A stretch of DNA of 18,898 nucleotides from CAZJLN01 sp964540765 (GCA_964540765.1 CAZINW010000039.1:1-18898); one strand, 5' to 3'. Positions 1-8,600 are shown, counted from the first letter of the stretch. Numbers and translations: made by a program. Notes: generated by a model from the sequence alone, not told the origin.

Positions 1-202
1 TTATGTCAAGAAGATACTTCTCTACTGAGGTCTATCTTTATGCGCAAACAGGGATAAGTTCTTCATATGTCAGCTATTTAATTTCCTGAAAAAGAATTCA
101 CGTAAGTCTTTATGGTCGGCAAGGCGGTCAGCTTATCAAAAAAGAAGTTGTTAACAATTTGGATCACTTCTCCGATTTCACCGGTGTCGCTTTGCGTCCC
201 TT
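1..202. other. Left-edge region with no convincing gene
   Basis: No open frame here has coding character. A short plus-strand frame runs in from the edge and stops at about 89; it could be the tail of an upstream gene but is too short to judge. A perfect TTGACA hexamer on the minus strand (4-9) could be the -35 box of a promoter reading out of the window to the left. A 10-bp palindrome, TTGTTAACAA, lies at 148-157. Nothing else was recognised. Confidence 0.4.
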
Positions 203-240
203 TGGGATATCATCCCAGTTCTTTTCTGGGATATCATCCC
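203..240. repeat. Tandem 14-bp direct repeat, possible operator or promoter
   Basis: TGGGATATCATCCC occurs at 203-216 and again at 227-240, 24 bp start to start. Each copy is itself an imperfect dyad, with GGGAT and ATCCC arms. The second copy contains TATCAT (232-237), five of six matches to a -10 box. That would put a transcription start near 244, exactly where the structured RNA begins. No good -35 hexamer is visible, so the site could be an activator-dependent promoter or a repressor operator. The repeat is seen directly; its role is inferred. Confidence 0.45.
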
Positions 241-242
241 CG

Positions 243-418
243 AAGTGCAACGGAGTCGATGTCCCCACCGGGTGCATTGTCCCTCTGTCCGCACCGATCA
301 TGTAGATCAGGTTTACCCAGAAGGGAGGCTGGGACTTCGCAACCTGACTGTCACCTTGGAAAGGTGATCTACATCTCTCTCGAGGGTGGCTGTGGATGTT
401 GACTCTGGGGTGTTTTTT
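243..418 (+). ncRNA. Candidate structured non-coding RNA upstream of rnpB
   Basis: The plus-strand transcript folds into nested helices found by eye. A closing stem pairs 251-267 with 391-407 (one mismatch, four G-U pairs) and can extend outward to 243/415. Inside it is a hairpin with arms 271-275 and 291-295. Next comes a three-way junction with almost no unpaired joining bases: stem 300-306/368-374, arm 307-313/341-347 with inner stem 316-320/329-333, and arm 351-357/361-367. Apical loop 276-290 holds TCCCT (280-284), complementary to AGGGA (322-326) in the loop of the second arm, so a kissing contact is possible. A T6 run (413-418) follows the closing stem. The length, about 175 nt, and the long closing stem recall 6S RNA, but the branched apex does not fit 6S, and no SRP or tmRNA signature is present. 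The minus strand would fold similarly, so orientation rests on the U-run. The family is unknown. Confidence 0.5.
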
Positions 419-427
419 GGATATGAT
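399..427 (+). promoter_or_regulatory. rnpB promoter, TTGACT-N17-TATGAT
   Basis: The -35 box TTGACT (399-404) and -10 box TATGAT (422-427) are separated by exactly 17 bp. Transcription should start near 434, the first base of the RNase P P1 helix. The -35 box lies inside the 3' closing strand of the structured RNA upstream, and the spacer contains that RNA's T6 run. Confidence 0.75.
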
Positions 428-431
428 GAAG

Positions 432-808
432 GTGCTCAGGCTGGTTGGGTGAGCGCGCCGTTGTAGAGACGGTGAGGAAAGTCCGTACACCATAGAGCAG
501 GATGCCGGGTAACACCCGGAGGGATGTAAATTCCTGGACAGGGCCACAGAAACATACCGCCGCTTTCCCTGCGGAGGTGGTAAGGGTGAAATGGTGGTTT
601 AAGAGACCACCGGCGCCGGTAGTAATATCAGCGGCCAGGCAACCCCCATCCGGTGCAAGGTCAAACAGGGGAGAAGTACCCTTCGGGGTATGGGAGACTG
701 CCCGCCTCCGATCATCTCCGGGTAGACCGCTTGAGCCACCTGGTAACAGTTGGCCCAGATAGATGCGCACCCGCGACAGAATACGGCTTATAGACCAGCC
801 TGGGCTGT
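432..808 (+). ncRNA. rnpB: RNase P RNA (M1 RNA), bacterial type A
   Basis: This is the catalytic RNA that cleaves the 5' leader from pre-tRNAs together with the RnpA protein. The universally conserved blocks are present in order: GAGGAAAGTCCG (474-485), the ACAGAAACATACCGCC block near 550, the GGTAAGGGTGAAA block near 580, GGTGCAAGGTCAAACAGGGG near 650, a GGGTAGACCGCTTGAGCC block near 720 that includes the GGU motif for tRNA CCA binding, and ACAGAATACGGCTTATAG (776-793). P1 forms between 434-445 and 794-805 as a 12-bp helix with one G-U pair. A T-rich run (808-815) follows P1, so P1 plus the U-run may terminate transcription. The ends are set from P1 and are accurate to a few bases. It is convergent with the nitroreductase gene. 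Confidence 0.96.
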
Positions 809-869
809 TTTATTTCCCCTTGTGATCCTGACGATTGGTTATCTTTTTTTCTGGATGCAGGGAAGCTGG

Positions 870-1439
870 TTAATTGATGATCAGGTCTTCCAAGCTGCGC
901 TTGGGGACGTGGTGGATACCCAGCTTATCACGATAATAGCGAATATCACCGGATTGAGGTACTTCTTCAATCACCACTGTTTCAAGAGGTTTACCCAACG
1001 CCAGCACAAGCAATGTCTCAAAATGATCTGCAATATGAAGGGCTTCTTTTAACGCCCCCCGTTTGACGGACGCGATCATGCAGCCCCCCAAACCCATTTC
1101 CACCGCGCCAAGCAGCATACTTTGGGCAGCAATGCCAGGGTCAACACCAAAATTTTCTTTTATCGTTTTGTCCCCCAGGATGATGATATAAGCTGTGGGT
1201 CGTTCGCCCTCAATAGGACCGCTCCAATCTTTCAGGTAGCCTGCCCAACTCAGGGTGGGGAAAATTTTTGCATTCATTTCATTGCTGAAGGCAATGAAGA
1301 ATTTTAACGGCTGCATGTTTGCACCCGTCGGTGAAAGCCTGGCAAGATCAACCAGTGCGCGCAGGGTTTCTTCATTTACCTGGTGGGTTTGATCAAATCG
1401 ACGGTAACTTCGACTTTGCAATACCAGGTCTTTTATCAT
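870..1439 (-). CDS. Nitroreductase-family flavoprotein
   Basis: This 189-residue protein has the usual length of the FMN-dependent nitroreductase family, whose members use NAD(P)H to reduce nitroaromatics, quinones or similar acceptors. Family features visible are the N-terminal phosphate/FMN-binding RSYRRF (residues 10-15), ARLSPTGANMQPLKFF (about 33-48) with Asn41, and the GIAAQSMLLGAVEMGLGG segment (102-119) that packs against flavin. There is no signal peptide, so it is cytosolic. The ATG overlaps the stop of the upstream membrane-protein gene (ATGA, 1436-1439), implying translational coupling and a joint role. The substrate cannot be read from sequence. The family call is firm; a specific function is not. 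Confidence 0.9.
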   Translation of the reverse strand: MIKDLVLQSRSYRRFDQTHQVNEETLRALVDLARLSPTGANMQPLKFFIAFSNEMNAKIFPTLSWAGYLKDWSGPIEGERPTAYIIILGDKTIKENFGVDPGIAAQSMLLGAVEMGLGGCMIASVKRGALKEALHIADHFETLLVLALGKPLETVVIEEVPQSGDIRYYRDKLGIHHVPKRSLEDLIIN

Positions 1440-1915
1440 ATTGAACCTCCATTACCTTTGTTTTTAACCGTCATGTCTGCCCTTATCATGTTCTGTCGGC
1501 TGATGATAACCCTGGCGCCAATTAATAAAAGCAAGCCGGCACCATCAAAGATAATAAAACGCAGAATACTGCTCCTGAGCTGCTGATATTCCATGGGAAT
1601 GGAAAACAATAATCCTGTCTCAGCTACAAACCCAATGGATTGCATGATGACTGCCTCCAGCAAGGAGACTCTAAAGCGCACAGGGTGAAGTAAAGCAAGA
1701 ATATAAGGCACCTGCCACATTAAGAACAGGATGCCAATTCCCATAATGGCTGCCTTTCCCGGGACTCCTTCCAATTGGAAGGATGCCACATAATTTTGCG
1801 GTGATAGCATGAAATAGAATGCTGCCTGGAGATTCCAAAACAGGACAATCGCAATGAGAAGACGCGAGACCCAAACCTGCCATGGATTATATTGACGACC
1901 AAACAGGGTGTTCAT
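1436..1915 (-). CDS. Small four-helix membrane protein, unknown function
   Basis: The protein has 159 residues. The start at MNTLFG is preferred over upstream in-frame codons because a perfect TATAAT lies 6 nt before it. I see four hydrophobic segments, at roughly residues 12-32, 48-70, 80-105 and 113-130, followed by a short basic tail ending in KNKGNGGSI. The layout resembles small four-helix DoxX-like proteins, but no diagnostic motif supports that name. It overlaps the nitroreductase gene by 4 bp (ATGA), so the two proteins are probably made together; a quinone- or redox-linked partnership at the membrane is only a guess. recF ends 71 bp upstream. Confidence 0.8.
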   Translation of the reverse strand: MNTLFGRQYNPWQVWVSRLLIAIVLFWNLQAAFYFMLSPQNYVASFQLEGVPGKAAIMGIGILFLMWQVPYILALLHPVRFRVSLLEAVIMQSIGFVAETGLLFSIPMEYQQLRSSILRFIIFDGAGLLLLIGARVIISRQNMIRADMTVKNKGNGGSI

Positions 1916-1921
1916 AGAATT

Positions 1922-1927
1922 ATTATA
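1922..1927 (-). promoter_or_regulatory. -10 box of probably leaderless transcript
   Basis: A perfect minus-strand TATAAT is followed by 6 nt and then the ATG at 1915. A start 6-7 nt after the -10 box would fall on or next to the A of the ATG, giving an mRNA with no leader and no Shine-Dalgarno site. The best -35 candidate, TTGCAT with a 16-bp spacer, is weak. This suggests the membrane protein/nitroreductase pair has its own promoter and does not depend on read-through from recF. Confidence 0.55.
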
Positions 1928-1986
1928 ATGAGTCTGTGTTTTAATGCAAAGTGAAATGGGTCTTTGGGAAACGGGTCGTAGGATGC

Positions 1987-3192
1987 TTATCTCTTTACTA
2001 CCATGCCATTTTCCACCTGCCATATATCATGATGGTTGATGAAGTCATGCCCGAACATATCCAGGTCAGTGGAAGTAAGAAGCGCCTGTTCCACATCCGT
2101 GAGCGCTGCCAGAACATCAGCACGACGAACGGGATCCAGCTCAGACATGATCTCATCCAGCAGCAGCACAGGCCATTCCCCTGTCTTTTCATGCATCCAT
2201 TGGACTTCTGCCATTTTCATCGAAAGCAAGGCAGTGCGGGCTTGACCGCGCGATCCATAATCACCAAGATCGATCTGGTTGCTGATGAAGCGCAATTCAT
2301 CCCGATGGGGTCCCAGGGTCGTTATGCCCCGAGCAATATCCTCATGGTAAGCCGCATGCAATGCCTTTTGATAACCACATTGAATATCTTGCAGTGCCAA
2401 ACTGCTGCGGTCTATTTCTGTTTTGACAGGCAACAAGAGTTGCCCTTTGGGCATGGGCAGCGGCTCATAGGAGGGCTGATAAGCAAGACGCAGCACTTCT
2501 TTTTCGTCTGTCAGTCGGTTGTGAATTCTTTTTGCGAGCGGCTCAAGCTCTTGAAGTGCATGAATGCGGGTAAAAATGATGGATGCGCCAAGTTTGGAGA
2601 GCATCTCGTCCCAGACTTCAAGCTGGCGCGCCTCTCCCCCCTGCTCTGAGAGCATTTTCAGGAGGGCATTGCGCTGCGATAAAGCTTTTTCATAATCCGA
2701 TAACTGCCTGGCATACTGCGGGATCACTTGAGAAAGGAGCGTATCGATATAGCTGCGTCGGTCAGCCGGTGACCCTTCTATGATGCGTGCCATCTGAGGT
2801 AAAAAAATCACAGCATTGAAGTGCCCATAAATATCCCCGGGGCGTCTTTTCACGCCATCCAGCAGAACTTCCTTACGAAAACGTAAAGGCGTATTGGCTC
2901 CATTTGATTCCTGGATCAGCCTGATCTCCATCGTATGTTTTTTTGCTTTTCTCTGATATTCAGCAACAATGCGGGCAACGTTGATGGGTGCATACGGTGT
3001 ATTGAAATTGATCAATTGCCTGTCGAGGGATGTAGTAAAAGACGAAATGGTTGCCAGGTAGAAAATTGCTTCAAGGATGCTGGTTTTGCCTTGGGCATTG
3101 GCACCAACCAGGATAATGATCCGGCTGGGTAAGTCCATATCCAGGCGGGAAAAAGTGCGAAAATCCGTCAAAGAAAGCCTGGTAAGGTACAT
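1987..3192 (-). CDS. recF: DNA replication and repair protein RecF
   Basis: RecF is an SMC-like ATPase that, with RecO and RecR, loads RecA at single-stranded gaps and stalled forks. The protein has 401 residues, within the usual 360-400 range or slightly above it. Visible motifs are Walker A GANAQGKT (30-37), the conserved segment GPHRDEL (294-300), the ABC-type signature SRGQ (314-317) and Walker B VLLLDE (342-347), followed by MSELD and the D-loop region. The N-terminus MYLTRLSLTDFRTF is typical. The start codon shares one base with the def stop (TGATG at 3190-3194), so translation is probably coupled to def. The classic dnaA-dnaN-recF context is absent, although it is not rare for recF to stand apart. 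Confidence 0.96.
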   Translation of the reverse strand: MYLTRLSLTDFRTFSRLDMDLPSRIIILVGANAQGKTSILEAIFYLATISSFTTSLDRQLINFNTPYAPINVARIVAEYQRKAKKHTMEIRLIQESNGANTPLRFRKEVLLDGVKRRPGDIYGHFNAVIFLPQMARIIEGSPADRRSYIDTLLSQVIPQYARQLSDYEKALSQRNALLKMLSEQGGEARQLEVWDEMLSKLGASIIFTRIHALQELEPLAKRIHNRLTDEKEVLRLAYQPSYEPLPMPKGQLLLPVKTEIDRSSLALQDIQCGYQKALHAAYHEDIARGITTLGPHRDELRFISNQIDLGDYGSRGQARTALLSMKMAEVQWMHEKTGEWPVLLLDEIMSELDPVRRADVLAALTDVEQALLTSTDLDMFGHDFINHHDIWQVENGMVVKR

Positions 3193-3701
3193 CAGTCGCG
3201 GATATTTTCAATCTCTTCGGGAGTGGGTCTGAAAACCTTGCTGGCACGATCGATATAGAGCATACCGTTAAGATGATCAATTTCATGTTGGAAGATGCGC
3301 GCCAACCAGCCATCTGCCTTAATTTTGGTTGGCTGCCCGTGCCGGTTTTGTGCTTTGACCGTAATGCTCTGATGGCGTTCCACTTCGCCAGCTAGGTCTG
3401 GTACGGATAGACAGGCTTCAAGGTCAACAACCTTTTCTGGCGAGGTTTTGATGATCTCCGGGTTGACGAGCACATAAACCTTTTTGGGCACGTTCTCGTC
3501 CTCTTCATCCCCAAATTCCACAACAACCAGTTGCATGGACAGACCAATCTGCGGTGCTGCCAGCCCCACGCCGGGTGCCTGGCGCATTGTCTCCAGCATG
3601 TCATCAATGATGACTTGTAAATCCCTGTCAAATGATTTGACGGGTTTGCCTTTGATCCTTAATACTGGATGCGGAAATTTGATGATCTCGCGAATTGCCA
3701 T
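3192..3701 (-). CDS. def: Peptide deformylase
   Basis: This metalloenzyme removes the formyl group from the N-terminal Met of nascent proteins. It has 169 residues, a normal length. Motif 1 is GVGLAAPQIG (44-53). Motif 2 reads EACLS (95-99) with metal ligand Cys97; the consensus is EGCLS, so Gly is replaced by Ala. Motif 3 is HEIDH (139-143), with the two His ligands and the catalytic Glu140. All metal ligands are kept, so it should be active. The start is supported by a GGAG ribosome-binding site 9 nt upstream. The cNMP/PH protein gene ends 29 bp upstream and recF overlaps downstream, so the three likely form one transcription unit. Confidence 0.96.
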   Translation of the reverse strand: MAIREIIKFPHPVLRIKGKPVKSFDRDLQVIIDDMLETMRQAPGVGLAAPQIGLSMQLVVVEFGDEEDENVPKKVYVLVNPEIIKTSPEKVVDLEACLSVPDLAGEVERHQSITVKAQNRHGQPTKIKADGWLARIFQHEIDHLNGMLYIDRASKVFRPTPEEIENIRD

Positions 3702-3730
3702 TTATGTTTTCTCCAACCACATTCTATCAT

Positions 3731-5443
3731 TTATCCATCACTCGAAATGTCACTATCTTGAATTTTCTGGGTCTCATCTTCAGATATCTTCTTGAACCCT
3801 TCAAATTGTTCATGATAAACCTTGAACCACTCCGATATACGTTCCCTTTCCTGTGTCACACTAATGCGGCGTTTCTCTTCAAGGCGGGTGCCCATGCGTG
3901 CAAAAATATCCTGCTGAACTTCAGACGGATTATAAACATGATCAAAGGATAATTTTGTATTTCCAACGGTGATGTAAACCGTGCCAAAATTGAAAAGTAT
4001 TCCAAATAATCCCAGACGTTCATATTCAATGCTGAGGATATTCTCAAGTGGTGCGGTGCGACGTAATTCCTTACCAAAAGGTTTGCGGTCAATATCGACC
4101 ACCTGGTCATCTGTCAGTTGAAAAATGTCATTACGCCAATCCACATACTGATAAACAAGCCACAGGAATGTGCCTGCAAGCAGTAAACCAGAAACGACCA
4201 GGGCAGGAGCGCGTGAGAGGAAAGTAATGCGATAGGTGGCTACAGCAGCAGTAAGCAGAATGGATAGCAAAAAAAGGATCATTGGAAGAGCTGTTCCCTT
4301 GATGAGGGTAAACCAATGCTTGCGGTAGATCGTTGTGCCACCCACATCATAGCGCACCTTTAGGAAATCAGAAAAAAGCCATTCAAAGAAATTGACTTCT
4401 CTAACTTTTTTATCTTCTCCGATCTCTTCTTTCTCCAAGGTTGTCTCTATTGGAATAAGATCCTCATCCACGGGGAGTTCCAGTTTTTCGCGCAATGCCC
4501 GTTGCATGGCAATGCCTTCATCGGTCAGGTCAGAAGCTTTCAGTCGTTCCCAATAAGATTCAATCACCTGCCCAATCTCTTTGGCGTGTTTCACATTGCG
4601 AAATTGGATATTCCCGACAAAGGTGCGCACGTTCACATCCGCATACCCCAATAAATTCCCGAGGCGCGTCCGCCTGGTTCCCACGCTCAACAAGGTACTT
4701 AAAGGCGCTTCCTGGCGGCTGTCATAAAAACCTGCCACTTTTTCAACCCAAACCATACGTTTATTGGTGATGATGTAATAATCATTTGCCCAGTTGATGA
4801 TATTCCAGACAAGCCACAATACACTGATGCCAAAACCAATCAGCAAAATGACGGTCCAGGTAAACGCATTTTGAAACCAGGTTTGTGACAAAGCAGACAG
4901 GACCAACACAAACACACCAAAGAAGACCACCGGTATGGTCATGCCGCCAAGCAGTAGAATGGGGTGTTTGCGGGTGATGATTTGAACATATTCATTCTCG
5001 ATCAACCATGGCATTTTTACACGATGGCTGAGTTTGCGGCTTTCCGCCAGAATGCTTGTTTTTGTTCTTACCTCGGGGTGTTTCTCAATCAATTGACTCA
5101 CATGCTCATTCGAGAGGAATAATAGTTCAACATCCTCTTTGAGCTTGACGCTTGCCTGGCGTTTTGGGATATAAAAAATAGCTTCCTCCCCTGCAAAATC
5201 ACCCGCCAGCAGGATCAGGTTTTCTTCCAATGAGTCCGTGTTGCCAGCAAGGACAGCAGCCTCACCGTCTTTTAGCAGGTAAAAGCCGCTGGTGGCATCC
5301 CCCTTTCTATAGAGCCATGCATCAGCTGGCAAGCGAAGAAGTGAAAAAAAAGCAGCCAACTCCATGAGCGCGTCATCATCCAGGTTACTGAAAATGGTCG
5401 TATCGCGCAATAAAGTAAGAATGTCGCTCTTATCAGCATTCAT
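3731..5443 (-). CDS. Cyclic-nucleotide-binding protein with two membrane-linked PH domains
   Basis: A 570-residue, four-helix membrane protein. Residues about 10-125 form a CRP/PKA-type cNMP-binding domain. Its phosphate-binding cassette GEEAIFYIPKRQASV (85-99) keeps the Glu and Arg (R95) positions that contact cyclic nucleotides in the family. Two repeats then follow, each a helical hairpin plus a bacterial PH-like (DUF304-type) domain: helices about 161-185 and 195-217 with PH 221-300, and helices about 383-403 and 413-433 with PH 437-517. The tail (about 520-570) is charged. All soluble parts are predicted on the same, probably cytoplasmic, face. The start at MNADKS is preferred over an extension of 32 residues because an extended -10 promoter ends 6 nt before it. 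The gene is divergent from the STAND/PP2C protein. Domains are recognisable; the function is unknown and the ligand is inferred. Confidence 0.85.
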   Translation of the reverse strand: MNADKSDILTLLRDTTIFSNLDDDALMELAAFFSLLRLPADAWLYRKGDATSGFYLLKDGEAAVLAGNTDSLEENLILLAGDFAGEEAIFYIPKRQASVKLKEDVELLFLSNEHVSQLIEKHPEVRTKTSILAESRKLSHRVKMPWLIENEYVQIITRKHPILLLGGMTIPVVFFGVFVLVLSALSQTWFQNAFTWTVILLIGFGISVLWLVWNIINWANDYYIITNKRMVWVEKVAGFYDSRQEAPLSTLLSVGTRRTRLGNLLGYADVNVRTFVGNIQFRNVKHAKEIGQVIESYWERLKASDLTDEGIAMQRALREKLELPVDEDLIPIETTLEKEEIGEDKKVREVNFFEWLFSDFLKVRYDVGGTTIYRKHWFTLIKGTALPMILFLLSILLTAAVATYRITFLSRAPALVVSGLLLAGTFLWLVYQYVDWRNDIFQLTDDQVVDIDRKPFGKELRRTAPLENILSIEYERLGLFGILFNFGTVYITVGNTKLSFDHVYNPSEVQQDIFARMGTRLEEKRRISVTQERERISEWFKVYHEQFEGFKKISEDETQKIQDSDISSDG

Positions 5444-5449
5444 ATCCCA

Positions 5450-5458
5450 AGTATAACA
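5450..5458 (-). promoter_or_regulatory. Extended -10 promoter, leaderless start
   Basis: The minus strand carries TGTTATACT, an extended -10 (TGn plus TATACT), then 6 nt, then the ATG at 5443. The predicted transcription start coincides with the start codon, so the mRNA would be leaderless. No -35 box is evident, as is common with an extended -10. This is likely the promoter of the cNMP/PH-def-recF unit. Confidence 0.6.
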
Positions 5459-5472
5459 AGTTTTGAACTCAC

Positions 5473-5536
5473 AATGGAATAAACTTTCATGGATGTTACC
5501 CGATCCATTAACATTGGGCAATGGTGGAATTCCATT
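5473..5536. promoter_or_regulatory. Inverted repeats in divergent intergenic region
   Basis: The 161-bp gap between the two divergent signalling genes holds AATGGAAT (5473-5480), its reverse complement ATTCCATT (5529-5536), a 10-bp palindrome TGGAATTCCA (5525-5534) and two copies of CAATGG (5472-5477, 5519-5524). A plus-strand TAGAAT (5557-5562) could be the -10 box of the STAND/PP2C gene. A shared operator is plausible, but short repeats of this kind also occur by chance. Confidence 0.3.
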
Positions 5537-5604
5537 CATATAAAAAACTCATATGTTAGAATTAATTGAATGGGAATTTTTTCACTCGCCATCAAAATAA
5601 TCAA

Positions 5605-8600
5605 ATGAAGTGTACCTATTGTTCTGCTGAAAATTCCGCAAATGCCCGTTTTTGTATGCAGTGTGGCAGGCGACTGCAAATCCACCCTGAAGCATTCCGT
5701 CCTGAACATATCAACTTCAAACTCCAAAAATTGACCCCTGGCGAAAACAATCATCCTGACAATTCCAATTTTCCTCGCACAGTTCGCAGAGTACTTGCAA
5801 TCCGGGTAACACTTGATTTAAACCAGCATCCCTTCGCCAATGCGCCTGAGGCTGATTCCATTCTGCATGAAATCCGGGAGCCTTTGGCAGATATTATCCA
5901 ACAATATCAAGGCGCGATGGATCAATCCTGTAGCGATGGCATCCTGGCATTCTTCGGTGTTCCATTCACGCAGGAAGATGACCCCCAAAGAGCTGTGATG
6001 GCTGCCTTACAGATCAACAAACGGTCAAAATCACTGGCAAAGTTTGTTCTAAATAATTATGGGCTCAATCTTGAGGTCAGGATCAGTCTGTATATCTGTC
6101 AGATCATTTTGAGTAACGAGGCGCAAATTGGCACATACTATGATCCAATTTCGGATCCATTTCTGGGAAATTTAGAGGAACTGCAATCACGCATACCTCC
6201 TTTCCGGGCAATTGCTGCTGACAATGCAATTGTGTCGATCAACCAATTCGGTAATATTCATGGCGTCACGATTAAATCAAAGAGACGGGACTTTGATGGC
6301 TACAAGTTCTGGGAGATCACCTCGATTGATATGCATGGATCAAAACAACAGCGAGATAAGCCAGTATCTGATTTTGTTGGAAGGCAACAGGAGATTTCCA
6401 CCCTTAATGACTTGGGGGCGACCTTGTTGGCAGGTCTGGGGCGCATCTGTGCCATCTCAGGCCCGCCAGGTGTGGGCAAGTCTCGTTTGGTTGCTGAATG
6501 GAAAATGAGATTTATGGAGCAATATGACAATCCGGATATTCGCTGGATTGAAGTTAAAGCCCAGTCATACAGCAAAAATCAACCGTTCCACTTTATCAAC
6601 CATCTGGTTTATGCATTGCTCAATCTTCCTGAAAATGCACCGCGTTCAGATGCGATTAAAGCCTTAGAGCAAAGCCTGGATGATGCCCCTGTGCTTGAAT
6701 TTGAAAAGATCAGTAAATCGATCGCCCAAATTAAGCACCCTGTGAACCCTCAAGATGATGAGGCATTCCATATCTCTGATCTGGTTGCAAAAGATTATTA
6801 CAAAATGATCCATCCATTAATGCGGTCGCTTGCAAAGCGCCAGCCTTTGATCATCCTATTTGACAATCTGCAGTGGGCAGATTGCCAATCTTTAACCATC
6901 CTGGAAAATATCCTGCCAATTTCAACTGAAGCGCCTGTGTTATTTTGCTTAATTTCCCGCCCAGAGAGGTCCTCACAAGGCTTGCAACTGGTCAATTCTG
7001 CTGGCATCTGCCAGGGTTTGAAAGTTGAGACCATCCATTTAGAAAATCTAAACATGGATGAGAGCCTTGCCTTGGTTTCCAATCTACTGAATGCCAGTCA
7101 AATCCCGCCAGGATTTATGGATCTGATATTCAAACAAACAGAAGGCAACCCCTTCTTTATCCTAGAAACAATGCAGATGCTTATCAGGCAAAAGGTGATC
7201 AGACGCTTGGAGAATAATTGGGTGATCCCCAGAGAGATGGAGGCATTAAAGGTTCCTGACACAATAGAGCACCTATTATTCGCCCAAATTGATGACTTGC
7301 CCGTAAAAGCACGCCATATTTTAATAATAGCCAGCATTTTGGGAAGGGTGTTTGAAGCCAGGTTGCTGAGTGAGGTTTTGCTGAACTGCTTAAGTGATCT
7401 GCAACCACTGCAAGAATTGAGCTACCTTGAATCAGCAGGTTTTATCTCGCTGCATGCGATAAAACCTTTCTTGCAGTACAAGTTCAATCACTTTCTATTG
7501 TATCAGGCAATTTATCAATCCATCTTTCCTGCAGATCGGAGCAATCTTCACCTACTGGTTGCAGACGCTCTGGAAAAACAATACACTAAAACTCCGGAAA
7601 AGGCAGCATCCCAACTCGCTCATCATTACCATGAAGGTGGGAATTTTGAAAAAGCTCGCAATTATTATACGTTGGGTGCAAAAGAGGCATTGTCCAATCA
7701 TGCTGTTATTGAAGCAGAGAGCAATTATCGGCAAGCGTTAGCACTGGTTGGAGATCCCCCAGAAAAGGCAGATCTACTGGCAGGATTGGGACAGTCGCTT
7801 TCAGACCAGGCCAGATATCCTGATGCCATCGGGTATTGGCTGGAAGCACTGGAAATCTACAAATCAGAGAAGAATTACGATCGCGTTGCGCGATTATATG
7901 CCTGGTTGTCGCGTGCCTCCTGGTGGATCAATGATTTGGAGCAGAATCTATCCTACTGCCTCGAAGGATTGAAACTGGTTAAGGGAAAGCAGAAAAGCGC
8001 GGGGGTGGCATATTTGCTGCATGAGTGCGGTCGCACCTACTTGTTCAATAATGACCTGAAAAAAGCGCAGCAATATATTAAAAGTGCTTTGAAGATGGCG
8101 AGAGAACTAAATGCGATGGACGTCCAGGCTGAAGTCCTTGCAACGATGGGGGTTTTTCCAACGCTCAGCGCCACAGAAGCGATTTCACTGCTTGAAGATG
8201 CCCTTGAAATTGCAGAAACAAACCATCTCAACAGTTCTGCCTCGCGGGCATACATCAACCTGGCTGCCATCGTTGAAAATTTAGGTCAAATCCGTTTGGC
8301 TCTTGATTACCGCCAGAGGGCAATCGATTTAGGCATGGATACAGGCAATCTTTCGGATGAGTTCTACATTCAAGCGGGCATCATCAACAACAAGATCATG
8401 CTTTGCAGGTATAACGATGTCAGGGTGGACATTGAAAGGATGAAACAAGTCAGCACGCAACAAGCACAGGAACTAAAGGATGAACACCTTTCCATTCTCC
8501 TGTGGGAGTCTCAACTTGAACGTCAACTCGGTAATTCTGGCAGGGCATATGATTTGATACTCTCTTTCAACAGGGCACAACGGCAGCGGGGTGATCTTGA

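Noticed and set aside
189..200. The minus strand reads GGGACGCAAAGC, a hallmark block of the c-di-GMP-I (GEMM) riboswitch.
   Set aside because: The other required parts are missing: no upstream CACAGGGCAAACC-type block, no GNRA-capped P2 hairpin before it, and no GGTAGGTAGCGGGGTTACCGA-type block after it. A single 12-mer match is not enough.
243..418. SRP RNA or tmRNA as identity of the structured RNA.
   Set aside because: No GGAAG/AGCAG-type SRP domain IV hairpin, no Alu UGUNR motifs, and no tRNA-like CCA end or tag peptide frame were found.
164..770. Open frames on both strands across 164-547 and 369-770.
   Set aside because: They overlap the structured RNA and rnpB, have low-complexity Pro/Ser/Arg-rich products, and lack ribosome-binding sites.
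1951..2649. Open frame of 232 codons on the plus strand.
   Set aside because: It is antisense to recF, which is complete and carries all family motifs; the frame is a shadow.
5782..6240. Active adenylate or guanylate cyclase.
   Set aside because: Two candidate metal aspartates are present, but the substrate-specifying Lys and the transition-state Arg positions appear changed and the central GINTG-type segment is lost, so catalysis is unlikely.
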